Assembly (NCBI RefSeq): GCF_000384315.1
Contig: NZ_ARVW01000001.1
Coordinates: 7,547,001-7,611,000, forward strand
DNA length: 64,000 bases
Source: Amycolatopsis nigrescens CSC17Ta-90
Lineage (GTDB): Bacteria > Actinomycetota > Actinomycetes > Mycobacteriales > Pseudonocardiaceae
Direction of reading: 5' to 3'
Under the pieces are notes generated by a model. It was not told the DNA's origin and ran no database searches. It saw only the letters and a list, made by a program, of their open reading frames with translations. This document shows positions 45,083 to 53,080 of this stretch, in pieces (positions within the stretch are counted from its first letter, which is position 1; the number at the start of each line of letters is the position of its first letter). Made by a program: the position numbers and the translations under genes.

Positions 45083-46024
45083 ATGACCTTGCAGCAGCTC
45101 AGGTACTTCCTCGCGGTCGCCGCGACCCGGCACTTCACCAGGGCCGCCGAGCTGGTGGATGTGGCGCAGCCCTCACTGAGCAAGCAGATCAGGGCGCTGG
45201 AGAACGAGCTGGGCACGCCGCTGTTCAGCCGGGCGCGCACGAATATCGCGCTCACCCAGGCAGGGGAGGCGCTGCTGCCGATCGCCAAACGGATCCTCGC
45301 CGACGTCGATGCCGCGAAACTGGAGGTGGCCGATCTGGTCGGCCTGCGACGTGGTCGGGTCCGGCTCGGTGCCACGCCGAGCCTGTGTGTCAGCGTGCTC
45401 GCCGACGCGCTGCGCCGGTTCCACGACCGCTATCCGGGGATACGGCTGGTGGTGGAGGAGGGCGGTTCCCGCGACCTGACCAAGGCGCTGCTGCGGGGCG
45501 ATCTCGACTTGGCGCTGATCGCGGTGCCGGCCGGTGAGGTCGGCCCGGAGCCCGCGCTGACCACCAGGCCGGTGTTGCGCGAGGATCTCGTCGTCGCGTC
45601 CTCCGCGACCGGGGCCTGGCCGCCGAAGTCGCGCTCCCAGGTTCGGCTGGCGACCCTGCGCGGCCGTCCGATGGTGATGTTCCGGCGCGGCTACGACCTG
45701 CGTGAGACCACGCTGCGCGCCTGCGGTGAGGTCGGCTTCGAGCCGAGGCTCGCGGTGGAGGGCGGCGAGATGGACGCCGTGCTGCGGTTCGTGGAGGCGA
45801 ACCTCGGCGTGGCGATCGTGCCGAGCATGGTGCTGGCTGGCCGGCCGGGGCTGCGCGGCACCCGGTTGTCCGCGCCGGGGCTGAGCCGCACCATCGCGCT
45901 GGCGCACCGCTCGGACGTGCCGCCGACCAGCGCGGCCCGTGCGTTCCAGTCGGTGCTGCTGGATTTCCTGCGCTCGGCGGCCACGTCCGGTGGTCTGCCG
46001 GAAGGGGTGGAGTTCACCAGCTGA
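45083..46024 (+). CDS. LysR-family transcriptional regulator
   Basis: A 313-residue regulator: N-terminal helix-turn-helix (LQQLRYFLAVAATRHFTRAAELVDVAQPSLSKQIRALENELG) and a periplasmic-binding-protein-like effector domain. GAGAG lies 8 nt before the ATG. It diverges from the sdh operon with a T-N11-A palindrome between, so it probably controls both itself and sdh, perhaps in response to a C4-dicarboxylate; the effector is not known. Confidence 0.92.
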   Translation: MTLQQLRYFLAVAATRHFTRAAELVDVAQPSLSKQIRALENELGTPLFSRARTNIALTQAGEALLPIAKRILADVDAAKLEVADLVGLRRGRVRLGATPSLCVSVLADALRRFHDRYPGIRLVVEEGGSRDLTKALLRGDLDLALIAVPAGEVGPEPALTTRPVLREDLVVASSATGAWPPKSRSQVRLATLRGRPMVMFRRGYDLRETTLRACGEVGFEPRLAVEGGEMDAVLRFVEANLGVAIVPSMVLAGRPGLRGTRLSAPGLSRTIALAHRSDVPPTSAARAFQSVLLDFLRSAATSGGLPEGVEFTS

Positions 46025-46027
46025 ACC

Positions 46028-46053
46028 GCGCCGTATAACGACCTATACGGCGC
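46028..46053. terminator. Bidirectional hairpin between convergent genes
   Basis: Perfect 10-bp arms GCGCCGTATA/TATACGGCGC with a 6-nt loop begin 3 nt after the LysR stop and lie 12 nt before the convergent LLM gene stop. No T-run. Confidence 0.65.
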
Positions 46054-46065
46054 AGCTCTGGTGCG

Positions 46066-46989
46066 TCAGTTCAGCAGGGCGCGGGCTTCGGCCATCAGGT
46101 CCAACTGACGCAAGTACCCCGGACCATCAAGACCGAGGCCGAGATTGGTGACTCCGGCCTCGGCGTAGGCGGCGATTCTCTCGGCGATCTGGGCCGGCCC
46201 GCCGGTGATGGTCACCTCGGCGACCTTTTCCGGTGGCATGGCGAAGAATTCGCTGAGCTGCTTGGCCATGGCTTCACGGGCGGAGCGTACTTCGGGGCCT
46301 TCTCCGAGCACTGCATGCAGGCCGAGATGGATGCCGGGCATCGGCCGCCCGCGCTCGGCGGCGAGGTCGCGCAGGCGCTGCCCGGCCGCGGACGCCTCGG
46401 CCGCGGTCAGAGCGGAGGGAAGCCAGCCGTCGCCGTAGGTGATCGTGCGGCGGAGCACCGCATCGGAGTCCCCACCGCCGATCAGGACGGGCGGCACCGG
46501 CGTGCCGGGGGACAGGGTGACCACCGGCCGGCCTGGTGCTTCGGGCAGTTCGGTGGGCTCACCGGCGATGAGCCCTGGCAGCACTTTCAGCGCCTCATCG
46601 GTGCGGCGACCTCGTCCCGTCGATGGCGCGCCGACCGCCTGCCAGAAGGGAGAACCGGGGAAACCGCCGATGCCGACGCCGAGCCGGACCCGGTTGCCGG
46701 ACAGGTACTGCAGCGTCTGGATCTGTGCGGCGAGCATGGCAACCGGGCGGGTCGGCAGGGACAGCACGCCGAACTCGAGCCCCACCCGCTCGGTCACCGC
46801 GGCGGCGACGGAGAGCACGGTGATCGGTTCCAGTGCGACCGTGCCGTCGCCGATCAGTACGTCGGCCGCGGCGACCGAGTCGAGGCCGGCCGTTTCGGCA
46901 TGCCGCGCCGCGGTCGCGATGCCGTCCGGTCCCAACGTGCTGATCTCGTTCATCGTGGGCAGTGCGACGCCGAGCTGGATGGCGGTCAT
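46066..46989 (-). CDS. LLM-class flavin-dependent oxidoreductase
   Basis: A 307-residue luciferase-like TIM-barrel protein: IQLGVALPTMNEI, GLDSVAAADVL, RVRLGVGIGGFPGSPFWQAVG, PVPPVLIGGGDSDAVLRR and YGDGWLPSALT. Actinobacterial members use F420 or FMN. Features of the F420 type are plausible but not proven here. AGGAGG precedes the ATG by 6 nt. It stands alone; substrate unknown. Confidence 0.87.
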   Translation of the reverse strand: MTAIQLGVALPTMNEISTLGPDGIATAARHAETAGLDSVAAADVLIGDGTVALEPITVLSVAAAVTERVGLEFGVLSLPTRPVAMLAAQIQTLQYLSGNRVRLGVGIGGFPGSPFWQAVGAPSTGRGRRTDEALKVLPGLIAGEPTELPEAPGRPVVTLSPGTPVPPVLIGGGDSDAVLRRTITYGDGWLPSALTAAEASAAGQRLRDLAAERGRPMPGIHLGLHAVLGEGPEVRSAREAMAKQLSEFFAMPPEKVAEVTITGGPAQIAERIAAYAEAGVTNLGLGLDGPGYLRQLDLMAEARALLN

Positions 46990-47060
46990 TCGAGTCCTCC
47001 TGGTGGCCGGTCCAGCCCATGTTCGTACCTCAAGCAAGGTTGAGGTCAAGCCGAAGCGGG

Positions 47061-47516
47061 TCAGGCCACCGCCGCGGCCGACACGCAGGCGAAGGCGGCC
47101 AGCGCGAGGACGGTGCGGACGAAGTGGAAGCGTCGCCAGATCGTCCGGTAGCGCTCGGCCCGTTCGGGCGCGGTGCCTTCCGGCAGGCGGCGGAACCTTG
47201 TGTTGATCGGTTCCGCGATGACGATCGAGCTGATCATCACCAGCACGATCAGTGCGGCGCCGATCCACGCCAGCGTCCTGGCGCCGCCGGCACTGCCGTC
47301 GAGCGCGAACCACAGTGTGCCGGCGCCGCCAATTGCCCCGAAGATCGGCAGCATCGGGTCCGCCCGGCGCAGCGACCGGCGGACGTCCACCACGTACTGC
47401 TCGAGGGGCATCCGGCGCCAGAGGTTCGTTCGTTCCACGGCGAAGATGAGGATGCCACCGGTCCAGAGTCCGCCGGGAACCAGCATGAGCCAAGCGCTGA
47501 GCTGGCTGGAGGTCAT
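47061..47516 (-). CDS. DUF1772/anthrone-oxygenase-like small membrane protein
   Basis: A 151-residue protein with four predicted helices (LSAWLMLVPGGLWTGGILIFA, MLPIFGAIGGAGTLWFAL, TLAWIGAALIVLVMISSIVIAEPIN and VRTVLALAAFACVSAAAVA). The NTRFRR-type loop after helix 3 is typical of the DUF1772 family, which includes anthrone oxygenase relatives. Function here unknown. Its start overlaps the MarR stop by 4 bp, so it is probably the MarR target and is repressed together with it. Confidence 0.7.
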   Translation of the reverse strand: MTSSQLSAWLMLVPGGLWTGGILIFAVERTNLWRRMPLEQYVVDVRRSLRRADPMLPIFGAIGGAGTLWFALDGSAGGARTLAWIGAALIVLVMISSIVIAEPINTRFRRLPEGTAPERAERYRTIWRRFHFVRTVLALAAFACVSAAAVA

Positions 47517-47974
47517 CTGCTCCCCGTTTCTTCTGGCGCCGTGGCCTCGGCCGCGGTCTCCAGGTTGTGGATCATGCGGTCGGTCAGCTGCCGGTACAGG
47601 TTCACCTCTTCGCGGGTGAACCCGCGGGTCGCGACCTTGTTCACGCTCTCGGCGGCGCCGACCAGTTCGTGTTCGAGCCCGCGCGCGTGCTCGGTCAGCA
47701 GGATGATCGCCCGGCGCCGGTCGTCGTGATCCGCGACGCGGCGAACGAGACCGTCGCGTTCCATCCGCTGCAGGGTGTGGGCCATGGTCGACTGGTCGAT
47801 CGAAACCCGTTCCCGGAGCCGGCTCTGGGTGAGCCCGTCCTCCTCGTACAGCGCGAGAAGCTGGGCGAACTGGCCGGGCACCACGCCGTGGTGGGCGATC
47901 CGGTCGCGCAGGGCCTGCGCGAGCAACCGGCCGAGATGGTTGACCTGGTAGCCCATCGATTCCTTGCGTCTCAC
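47513..47974 (-). CDS. MarR-family transcriptional regulator
   Basis: A 153-residue winged-helix protein: LYEEDGLTQSRLRERVSIDQSTMAHTLQRMERDGLVRRVADHDDRRRAIILLT covers the DNA-binding core with the wing Asp-Arg. GGAAGG lies 5 nt before the GTG start; the in-frame ATG six codons later is an alternative. A long palindrome directly upstream (47985-48029) should be its own operator. Coupled to the DUF1772-like gene. Confidence 0.9.
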   Translation of the reverse strand: MRRKESMGYQVNHLGRLLAQALRDRIAHHGVVPGQFAQLLALYEEDGLTQSRLRERVSIDQSTMAHTLQRMERDGLVRRVADHDDRRRAIILLTEHARGLEHELVGAAESVNKVATRGFTREEVNLYRQLTDRMIHNLETAAEATAPEETGSR

Positions 47975-47984
47975 CGCGACCTTC

Positions 47985-48029
47985 CCTTGTATGGCTTGCC
48001 ATGGATATTACCTGGCAAGCCATCCAAGG
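47985..48029. promoter_or_regulatory. Long MarR-type operator
   Basis: Arms of 17 bp with one mismatch (47985-48001 and 48013-48029; core ATGGCTTGCCA/TGGCAAGCCAT perfect) flank an 11-bp AT-rich spacer that reads TAATAT on the minus strand, a candidate -10 element for the MarR/DUF1772 operon. Binding would cover the promoter. It also borders the 3' end of the DJ-1 gene. Confidence 0.75.
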
Positions 48030-48039
48030 CGCGAGGGTT

Positions 48040-48795
48040 TCAGACCTGGGAATCCGCGAGCAACCGCAATGCGAGCTTCTGCAGCTCCGGTCCGGCCTTC
48101 GCCGGGCTGCCGGTGTCGAACGGCGGCTGCGGGTCGTATTCGACCGCCAGTTGCAGTGCCTTGGCGGTCTGTTCGCCAGCCAGCAGGGAGGCCAGGTACA
48201 GCGCGAGGTCCTGACCCGCGGAAACCCCCGCGGAGGTGATGATCTTGCCGTCCCGGACGTACCGCTCCGGCACGTAGGTGGCGCCGAGCGTTTCCAGATA
48301 GTCCTTACCCGACCAGTACGTGGTCGCGCGCAGCCCGTTCAGCAGCCCGGCTTTGCCGAGGATCATCGACCCGGTGCACACTGAGGTCGTCCATTGGGTG
48401 GTCCGGTGGATTCGCCGGATCCAGTCCAGCAGGTTCGGCCGCTCGAAGACACCGAGCACGCCACGTTCACTGCCGCCCGGCACCAACAGCACGTCCAGTC
48501 GCCGGACGTCCGCGATGGCCCGCTCGGCGAGCACCGCGACGTCCCCGGTGTCCGTCCTGACCGGCCCCGGCCGCTCCGCGATCATCGTCACCGTCGCCCC
48601 TGGCAGCCTGGCCAGTATCTCGGCAGGCCCGGTCGGGTCGAGCAGGCTGAACCGGTCGTACAGCAGAATGCCGATCCGTGGCCCGTTTCCAGTGCGTTCC
48701 TCGGCCGTCGCCGGCAGCCCCGAAGCGGCCGCCCCCGCGGCGCCCACCGCCCCGACCGTCGCCGCCCGCAACACCGTTCTCCGGCTGCTAGCCAT
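48040..48795 (-). CDS. Exported DJ-1/PfpI-family protein (Tat signal)
   Basis: A 251-residue protein with a twin-arginine signal (SRRTVLRAATVGAVGAAGAAASG) and then a DJ-1/PfpI domain: RIGILLYDRFSLLDPTGPAEIL, DVLLVPGGSERGV and the nucleophile-elbow Cys in TTSVCTGSMILGKAGLLNG. The family includes isonitrile hydratases, proteases and chaperones. Unlike the AraC fusion at 13528 it has no DNA-binding domain. GGAGGA precedes the ATG by 6 nt. Tat export suggests folding or cofactor loading in the cytoplasm. Confidence 0.85.
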   Translation of the reverse strand: MASSRRTVLRAATVGAVGAAGAAASGLPATAEERTGNGPRIGILLYDRFSLLDPTGPAEILARLPGATVTMIAERPGPVRTDTGDVAVLAERAIADVRRLDVLLVPGGSERGVLGVFERPNLLDWIRRIHRTTQWTTSVCTGSMILGKAGLLNGLRATTYWSGKDYLETLGATYVPERYVRDGKIITSAGVSAGQDLALYLASLLAGEQTAKALQLAVEYDPQPPFDTGSPAKAGPELQKLALRLLADSQV

Positions 48796-48876
48796 CACCA
48801 CTCCTCCCAGTGCGGAACTCGTCCACTCCAGAAGTCGCGCACCCAACGAAAAAGTTCCACACCGGGCCCGCCGCGC

Positions 48877-48936
48877 GTCGTCGGTTTTCGACGACTCGAA
48901 CGCGGAACTCGCGGTGCGCTAACGTGGAACTCGCGG
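48877..48936. repeat. Composite repeat element, copy D
   Basis: A hairpin with 7-bp arms GTCGTCG/CGACGAC (48877-48895, loop GTTTT) is followed by two motif copies on the minus strand, CGAACGCGGAACTCGCGG (48897) and CTAACGTGGAACTCGCGG (48919). It occupies the 169-bp region between the divergent DJ-1 and methyltransferase genes, 29 bp before the latter start. Confidence 0.78.
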
Positions 48937-48964
48937 TGGTGACAGCCTCGGAGAAGGGCGCGAA

Positions 48965-49666
48965 ATGAACGAGAAGCGGTCCGATGATCGACCGGTCACG
49001 GTGGCGCAGGTCAATTATCAGCGCAACGCCGAAGTGCTGCGGGAGATGAACTCGCAGGAGCTTTTCAGGTATATCTTCGAGACCAATCTTTGGAGCGCCA
49101 GTTCCGCGTCGGGATCCGGATCCGACCTTGCTCAGACCAGTGTCCTGCGGGAGAGACTTCCGGAGTTGCTTCGCCGTTTCCAGGTTCGTACCCTGCTCGA
49201 CCTGCCGTGCGGGGATTTCGGCTGGTTGAGCGGGGTGGAGCTGGGGGTGGACCAGTACGTCGGCGCGGACATCGTGCCCGAGCTGGTGGCGTTGAACAGG
49301 GGGCGTTACGCGGGTGACGGCAGGCGCTTTCTGACGCTGGACCTTACCGCCGACGAACTGCCCGAGGCGGACGCGGTGCTGTGTCGGGATTGCCTGGTGC
49401 ATCTGAGCTTCGCCGACATTCAGCGTGCGTTGCGGAATCTGCGTCGGAGTGGTTCGCGCTATCTGCTCACGACCACGTTCGCCGATCTGGCCAGGAACAG
49501 TGACATCGAGAGCGGGGACTGGCGGCCGCTGAACCTGTGCCGGGAGCCGTTCAACTTCCCCGAGCCGCTGGACCTGATCCTGGAGGGGTGCACCGAGGAA
49601 GACGGCGCGTACGCGGACAAGACACTCGCGCTCTGGGAGATCGATCGACTGCCGCAGTCCGGGTGA
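48965..49666 (+). CDS. Class I SAM-dependent methyltransferase
   Basis: A 233-residue protein. The SAM motif I is in VRTLLDLPCGDFGWLSGVELG near residue 78, followed by YVGADIVPELVALNR and the motif DAVLCRDCLVHLSFADIQRAL. This pattern occurs in small-molecule or glycan methyltransferases. The substrate is unknown and no pathway genes adjoin. The ATG at 48965 has GGAGAAGGG upstream. A composite repeat lies just before it. Confidence 0.85.
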   Translation: MNEKRSDDRPVTVAQVNYQRNAEVLREMNSQELFRYIFETNLWSASSASGSGSDLAQTSVLRERLPELLRRFQVRTLLDLPCGDFGWLSGVELGVDQYVGADIVPELVALNRGRYAGDGRRFLTLDLTADELPEADAVLCRDCLVHLSFADIQRALRNLRRSGSRYLLTTTFADLARNSDIESGDWRPLNLCREPFNFPEPLDLILEGCTEEDGAYADKTLALWEIDRLPQSG

Positions 49667-49717
49667 CCTGGCCCACAGCGGGCTCGTTGTTCGGGGTGGG
49701 GGCGAGGTGTACCGTAC

Positions 49718-49737
49718 TCAACGGTTGAACGTTGAAC
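49718..49737. promoter_or_regulatory. Repeat cluster upstream of the WrbA-type gene
   Basis: The palindrome TCAACGGTTGA (49718-49728) runs into a tandem direct repeat GTTGAAC GTTGAAC (49724-49737), 73-92 bp before the start codon. Likely a regulator binding site; the regulator is not in the neighbourhood. Confidence 0.5.
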
Positions 49738-49809
49738 TTCTCTCGGGCGTGCCCGACCACCGAACACCTCAACCGAACACATCGGATACTGGAACAAGGA
49801 GCACGGTAT

Positions 49810-50430
49810 ATGAGTGAGCCGGTCAAACTCAGCGTGATCTACTACTCCGCCACGGGGACCAACGCGGAGATCGCGTCGTTGCTGGCGAAGGAGGCCGAGG
49901 CGGCGGGCGCCGAGGTCCGGGTCCGCAGGGTGGCGGAGCTGGCACCGGACGCCGCGATCGACTCGAACCCGGCGTGGCGGGCGAACGTGGACGCGACCAA
50001 GGACATCCCGGTGGCCACCCCGGACGACGTCGTCTGGGCCGACGCGGTGATCTTCGGCTCGCCGACCCGGTACGGCAACGTGGCGTCGCAGCTCAAGCAG
50101 TTCCTGGACACCCTGGGGCCGCAGTGGCAGCAGGGCCTGCTTGCCGACAAGGTCTACAGCGGGTTCGTCTCCACCAGCACCCGGCACGGTGGCCAGGAGT
50201 CCACGCTTCTCGCGCTGTACAACACAGTTCACCACTTCGGCGGGATACTGGTGAGCCCCGGCTACACCGACCCGGTGAAGTTCGTGGACGGCAACCCGTA
50301 CGGCACCAGCCACGTGGCGGGCCAGGGTGACCTGCCGGTCGACGACGACACTCGCGCGGCGGCCGGTGTGCAGGCCAAGCGCGTGGTGCGGATCGCCGCC
50401 CAGCTGCTCGCGGGCAAGCCGGCGAGCTGA
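49810..50430 (+). CDS. wrbA: NAD(P)H:quinone oxidoreductase, WrbA type
   Basis: A 206-residue flavodoxin-like protein: FMN phosphate loop VIYYSATGTNAEIA, FGSPTRYGNVASQLKQFLD, FVSTSTRHGGQESTLLALYNTVHHFGGILVSPGY. It reduces quinones by two electrons, protecting against redox stress. AAGGAG precedes the ATG by about 8 nt. A repeat cluster upstream suggests dedicated control. It is convergent with DhaL and separated from it by a strong hairpin. Confidence 0.9.
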   Translation: MSEPVKLSVIYYSATGTNAEIASLLAKEAEAAGAEVRVRRVAELAPDAAIDSNPAWRANVDATKDIPVATPDDVVWADAVIFGSPTRYGNVASQLKQFLDTLGPQWQQGLLADKVYSGFVSTSTRHGGQESTLLALYNTVHHFGGILVSPGYTDPVKFVDGNPYGTSHVAGQGDLPVDDDTRAAAGVQAKRVVRIAAQLLAGKPAS

Positions 50431-50442
50431 CCTGATCCCGAC

Positions 50443-50472
50443 GGGCCGGCGGCGCGGATTTGCCGCCGGCCC
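50443..50472. terminator. Bidirectional hairpin between convergent genes
   Basis: Perfect 11-bp arms GGGCCGGCGGC/GCCGCCGGCCC with an 8-nt loop begin 12 nt after the wrbA stop and lie 10 nt before the dhaL stop. No T-run. Confidence 0.7.
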
Positions 50473-50482
50473 CCGGTGCCGG

Positions 50483-51118
50483 TCAGGCCACGCGGGGTCG
50501 CACGGAAGTGACGGCCGCGTCGAAGAAATACGCCACGGTCAACGCGCCGGGATCGATGACGCCCCGCGCGTGTTCGCCGACGTAGCTGGCCCGTCCACGG
50601 CGGGCGAGCAGCTTCTCGGTGGATGCGGCGCCTTCGTGTGCGGCACTGGCGGCGGCGGTGAAGGCTTCGGCGAGATTCGCACCGCGAGCATTGGCGTCCG
50701 ACAGGGCATGCGCGGCGGGCACCATCGCGTCGACCATGGTCTTGTGGCCCACTTCGGCCTTGCCGAGCCGCTGCACCACGGCCGCCGCGTTGGTGGCCGC
50801 GAGGCCGAAGGTTTCGGTCGTCGCGGCGGCACCGGTGGCGCGGGCGAACTCGCGGAACCACATGCCGAACAGCGGGCCGCTGGTGCCGCCGGTGTTCAGG
50901 AAGGCGTTCGACACCGCGGTGAAGACCTCCTGTGCCGACGTGGGAGCGTCAGCTTCGAGGTTCGCCGTGACGCGGCGCAGCGCCGAGCGGAGATTGGTGC
51001 CGTAGTCGCCGTCGCCCGCGCGCCGGTCCAGCTCGGTGAGTTCGGCGGAGCGCCGCTCGATCTCGGCGATGAAATGGCCGATCCAGGCGCGGGCCTGCTC
51101 GACGGTGAGGGTGTCCAT
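50483..51118 (-). CDS. dhaL: Dihydroxyacetone kinase subunit DhaL
   Basis: A 211-residue ADP/ATP-binding subunit: LDRRAGDGDYGTNLRSAL gives the Mg-binding Asp cluster and GGTSGPLFGMWF the nucleotide loop, with KTMVDAMVPAA and RGRASYVGEHARGVIDPGA near the end. It transfers phosphate to dihydroxyacetone held by DhaK. It follows dhaK by 20 bp in the same direction. No DhaM (PTS) gene is present, so phosphate may come from ATP, or DhaM is elsewhere. Confidence 0.92.
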   Translation of the reverse strand: MDTLTVEQARAWIGHFIAEIERRSAELTELDRRAGDGDYGTNLRSALRRVTANLEADAPTSAQEVFTAVSNAFLNTGGTSGPLFGMWFREFARATGAAATTETFGLAATNAAAVVQRLGKAEVGHKTMVDAMVPAAHALSDANARGANLAEAFTAAASAAHEGAASTEKLLARRGRASYVGEHARGVIDPGALTVAYFFDAAVTSVRPRVA

Positions 51119-51138
51119 GACTGCCTTTCGGTCCGGTT

Positions 51139-52137
51139 TCACCAGTTCAGCGCGGGAGTGCGCACCGGCGCGTCCCACAGCTCGACGAGCTCGTCGTCGG
51201 CGCGCAGCAGCGTGATCGAGCAGCCGCGCATGTCCAGCGCCGTCACGTAGGGGCCGACGAGTGCGCGGGCCACGGTGATGCCCTGCGCGTCCAGCAGCTC
51301 GGTCAGTTCCTTGTGCGCCAACGACAATTCCAGGGAATGGGTGGCACCGAGGCCGTTCACCACGGCGATCACGCGGTCGCCGTCGGTCAGGTCGAGCGCC
51401 CGCACGATCGGCTCGGCCAGTTCGGCGACGAGTTCCCGTGCCGGCGCGTATGGGCGGCGGCCGACCCCGTGCTCGCCGTGGATGCCGACGCCGAATTCGA
51501 TCTGGCCGTCGGGCAGCTCGAAGGACGGGCGGTCCTCGCCCGGATGGGTGCAGGACTGGAAGGCCAGCGCGAGGGTGCGTGCCGAGGACGCCACCCGCTC
51601 GCCGAGCGCGACCAGTTCGTCGAGCGACGCTCCGCGCTCGGCCGCCGCTCCGCAGATCTTCTCCACCGCGACCACCGCCGCGGTGCCGCGCCGGCCGGGG
51701 CCGCCTTCGTCCTGGCCGTCGGTGGCGAGGTCGTCGTCGACCAGCACGGTGCGCACGTCGATACCGGCGTCGGCGGCCAGCTCGGCGGCGATCGAGAAGT
51801 TCAGCACGTCACCGGTGTAGTTCTTCACGATCAGCAGTACGCCGCGGCCGTGGTCGGCGGCTTCGATGGCGGCCTTGATCTGGAACGCGGTCGGGCTGGC
51901 GAAGACCGCGCCGGGCACCGCGGCGTCCAGCATGCCGTGCCCGACGAACCCGGTGTGCAGCGGTTCGTGTCCGGAGCCACCGCCGGAGACCAGCGCGACC
52001 TTCGGTTCGCGGACCGCCCGGATCACGTAGGCCGGATCCTGGTGCACGCGGATCAGCCCGGGATGTGCCCGGCTCAGGCCGGACAGCGCCTCGGGCACGA
52101 ACTCTTCCGAGTCATTGATCAGCTGTCGCAGGGACAT
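51139..52137 (-). CDS. dhaK: Dihydroxyacetone kinase subunit DhaK
   Basis: A 332-residue substrate-binding subunit. The His that bonds covalently to dihydroxyacetone is His220 in FGVGIHGEHGV; the opening VALVSGGGSGHEPLHTGFVG and LLIVKNYTGDVLNF are diagnostic. GGAGGAAG precedes the ATG. It is divergent from an IclR regulator, with a symmetric site between. Some DhaK-like proteins use other trioses or tetroses, so the physiological sugar is not certain. Confidence 0.93.
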   Translation of the reverse strand: MSLRQLINDSEEFVPEALSGLSRAHPGLIRVHQDPAYVIRAVREPKVALVSGGGSGHEPLHTGFVGHGMLDAAVPGAVFASPTAFQIKAAIEAADHGRGVLLIVKNYTGDVLNFSIAAELAADAGIDVRTVLVDDDLATDGQDEGGPGRRGTAAVVAVEKICGAAAERGASLDELVALGERVASSARTLALAFQSCTHPGEDRPSFELPDGQIEFGVGIHGEHGVGRRPYAPARELVAELAEPIVRALDLTDGDRVIAVVNGLGATHSLELSLAHKELTELLDAQGITVARALVGPYVTALDMRGCSITLLRADDELVELWDAPVRTPALNW

Positions 52138-52191
52138 GTCTTCCTCCGCCGTTGGAGTACCGACCCATCGGGCCATCGCTAATGCCGCATA

Positions 52192-52212
52192 ACATTCGAT
52201 AATGTCGAATGT
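52192..52212. promoter_or_regulatory. IclR-type operator
   Basis: Perfect 8-bp arms ACATTCGA and TCGAATGT flank TAATG; a second, nested palindrome ACATTCGATAATGT overlaps the left part. It lies between dhaK and the IclR gene, 63 bp before the latter start. Confidence 0.7.
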
Positions 52213-52275
52213 ACGGCGAGCGTACGACGGGACTTCGCTCTTGTAAAGTGCACCCGGCAGGCCAGAAGGGACGCG

Positions 52276-53028
52276 ATGATCCAGTCCGTCGACAGGGCGA
52301 TCCGGGTGCTCGGGGTGCTTCAGGGGGCGCGCCGGTTGAGCCTCTCGGAGATCGCCGCGCGCCTCGAACTGGCGCCGTCGACCGTGCACGGGATCATCAA
52401 GACCCTGGTCGCACACGGCATGGTGTTGCAGGACCGCGACTCGGCGCGGTACCGGCTCGGGCCGGCCGTGCTGAAGCTGGGCAACGTCTACCTGGACACC
52501 CTGGAGCTGCGTTCCCGCGCGGTGGCCTGGTCCGAGGAACTGGCCCGGCGCACCGGACACGCCGTGCGCACCGCCGTCCTGGTGCTGGACGAGGTGATGG
52601 TGATCCACCACGAGCCCCGGCCGGACGGGTCGCGTCAGATGCCGGAGGTGGGCATCGTGATCCCGGCCCACGCGAGCGCGCTCGGCCAGGCGATCCTGGC
52701 CTACTCGCCGGAGCTCGCCGCCGGATTGCCGGACGAGCTGCGCAGCATGACGGCCGAGACCGTGACCACGTCGGCCGAGCTGCGGACGCGGCTCGAGCAG
52801 GTGCGCTCCGGGGTGTTGGCGACCGAGCAGGAAGAGGCCGTGCTCGGTGAATGCGGGCTCGCGGCACCGGTTTTCGACTCCGCCGAACTGGCGGTGGGCG
52901 CGATCGGGGTGGTGGTACCGATGGTGGACTGGCCGGTGCGCGAATCCGTGCGGACGGCCGTCCGCGAGGCGGCCAGGTCCATTTCACGCGAGCTGGGCGC
53001 TCCCCGCTGGCCGGTCACGCCGGTCTGA
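52276..53028 (+). CDS. IclR-family transcriptional regulator
   Basis: A 250-residue regulator: N-terminal winged helix (RRLSLSEIAARLELAPSTVHGIIKTLVAHGMV) and a C-terminal IclR effector domain (PAHASALGQAILAYSPE, ATEQEEAVLGECGLAAPVF, AIGVVVPM). AGAAGGGA precedes the ATG. Divergent from dhaK with a palindrome between, it most likely controls the dihydroxyacetone kinase genes. It is convergent with the chitinase gene. Confidence 0.92.
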   Translation: MIQSVDRAIRVLGVLQGARRLSLSEIAARLELAPSTVHGIIKTLVAHGMVLQDRDSARYRLGPAVLKLGNVYLDTLELRSRAVAWSEELARRTGHAVRTAVLVLDEVMVIHHEPRPDGSRQMPEVGIVIPAHASALGQAILAYSPELAAGLPDELRSMTAETVTTSAELRTRLEQVRSGVLATEQEEAVLGECGLAAPVFDSAELAVGAIGVVVPMVDWPVRESVRTAVREAARSISRELGAPRWPVTPV

Positions 53029-53032
53029 GACG

Positions 53033-53074
53033 GCGTGACGCGGTGACCGGCACGCGCCGGCCACCGCGTCACGC
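53033..53074. terminator. Bidirectional hairpin between convergent genes
   Basis: Arms of 18 bp with one mismatch (53033-53050 and 53057-53074; core GCGTGACGCGGTG) and a 6-nt loop fill the 52-bp gap between the IclR stop and the convergent chitinase stop. No T-run. Confidence 0.75.
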
Positions 53075-53080
53075 ATCCGG

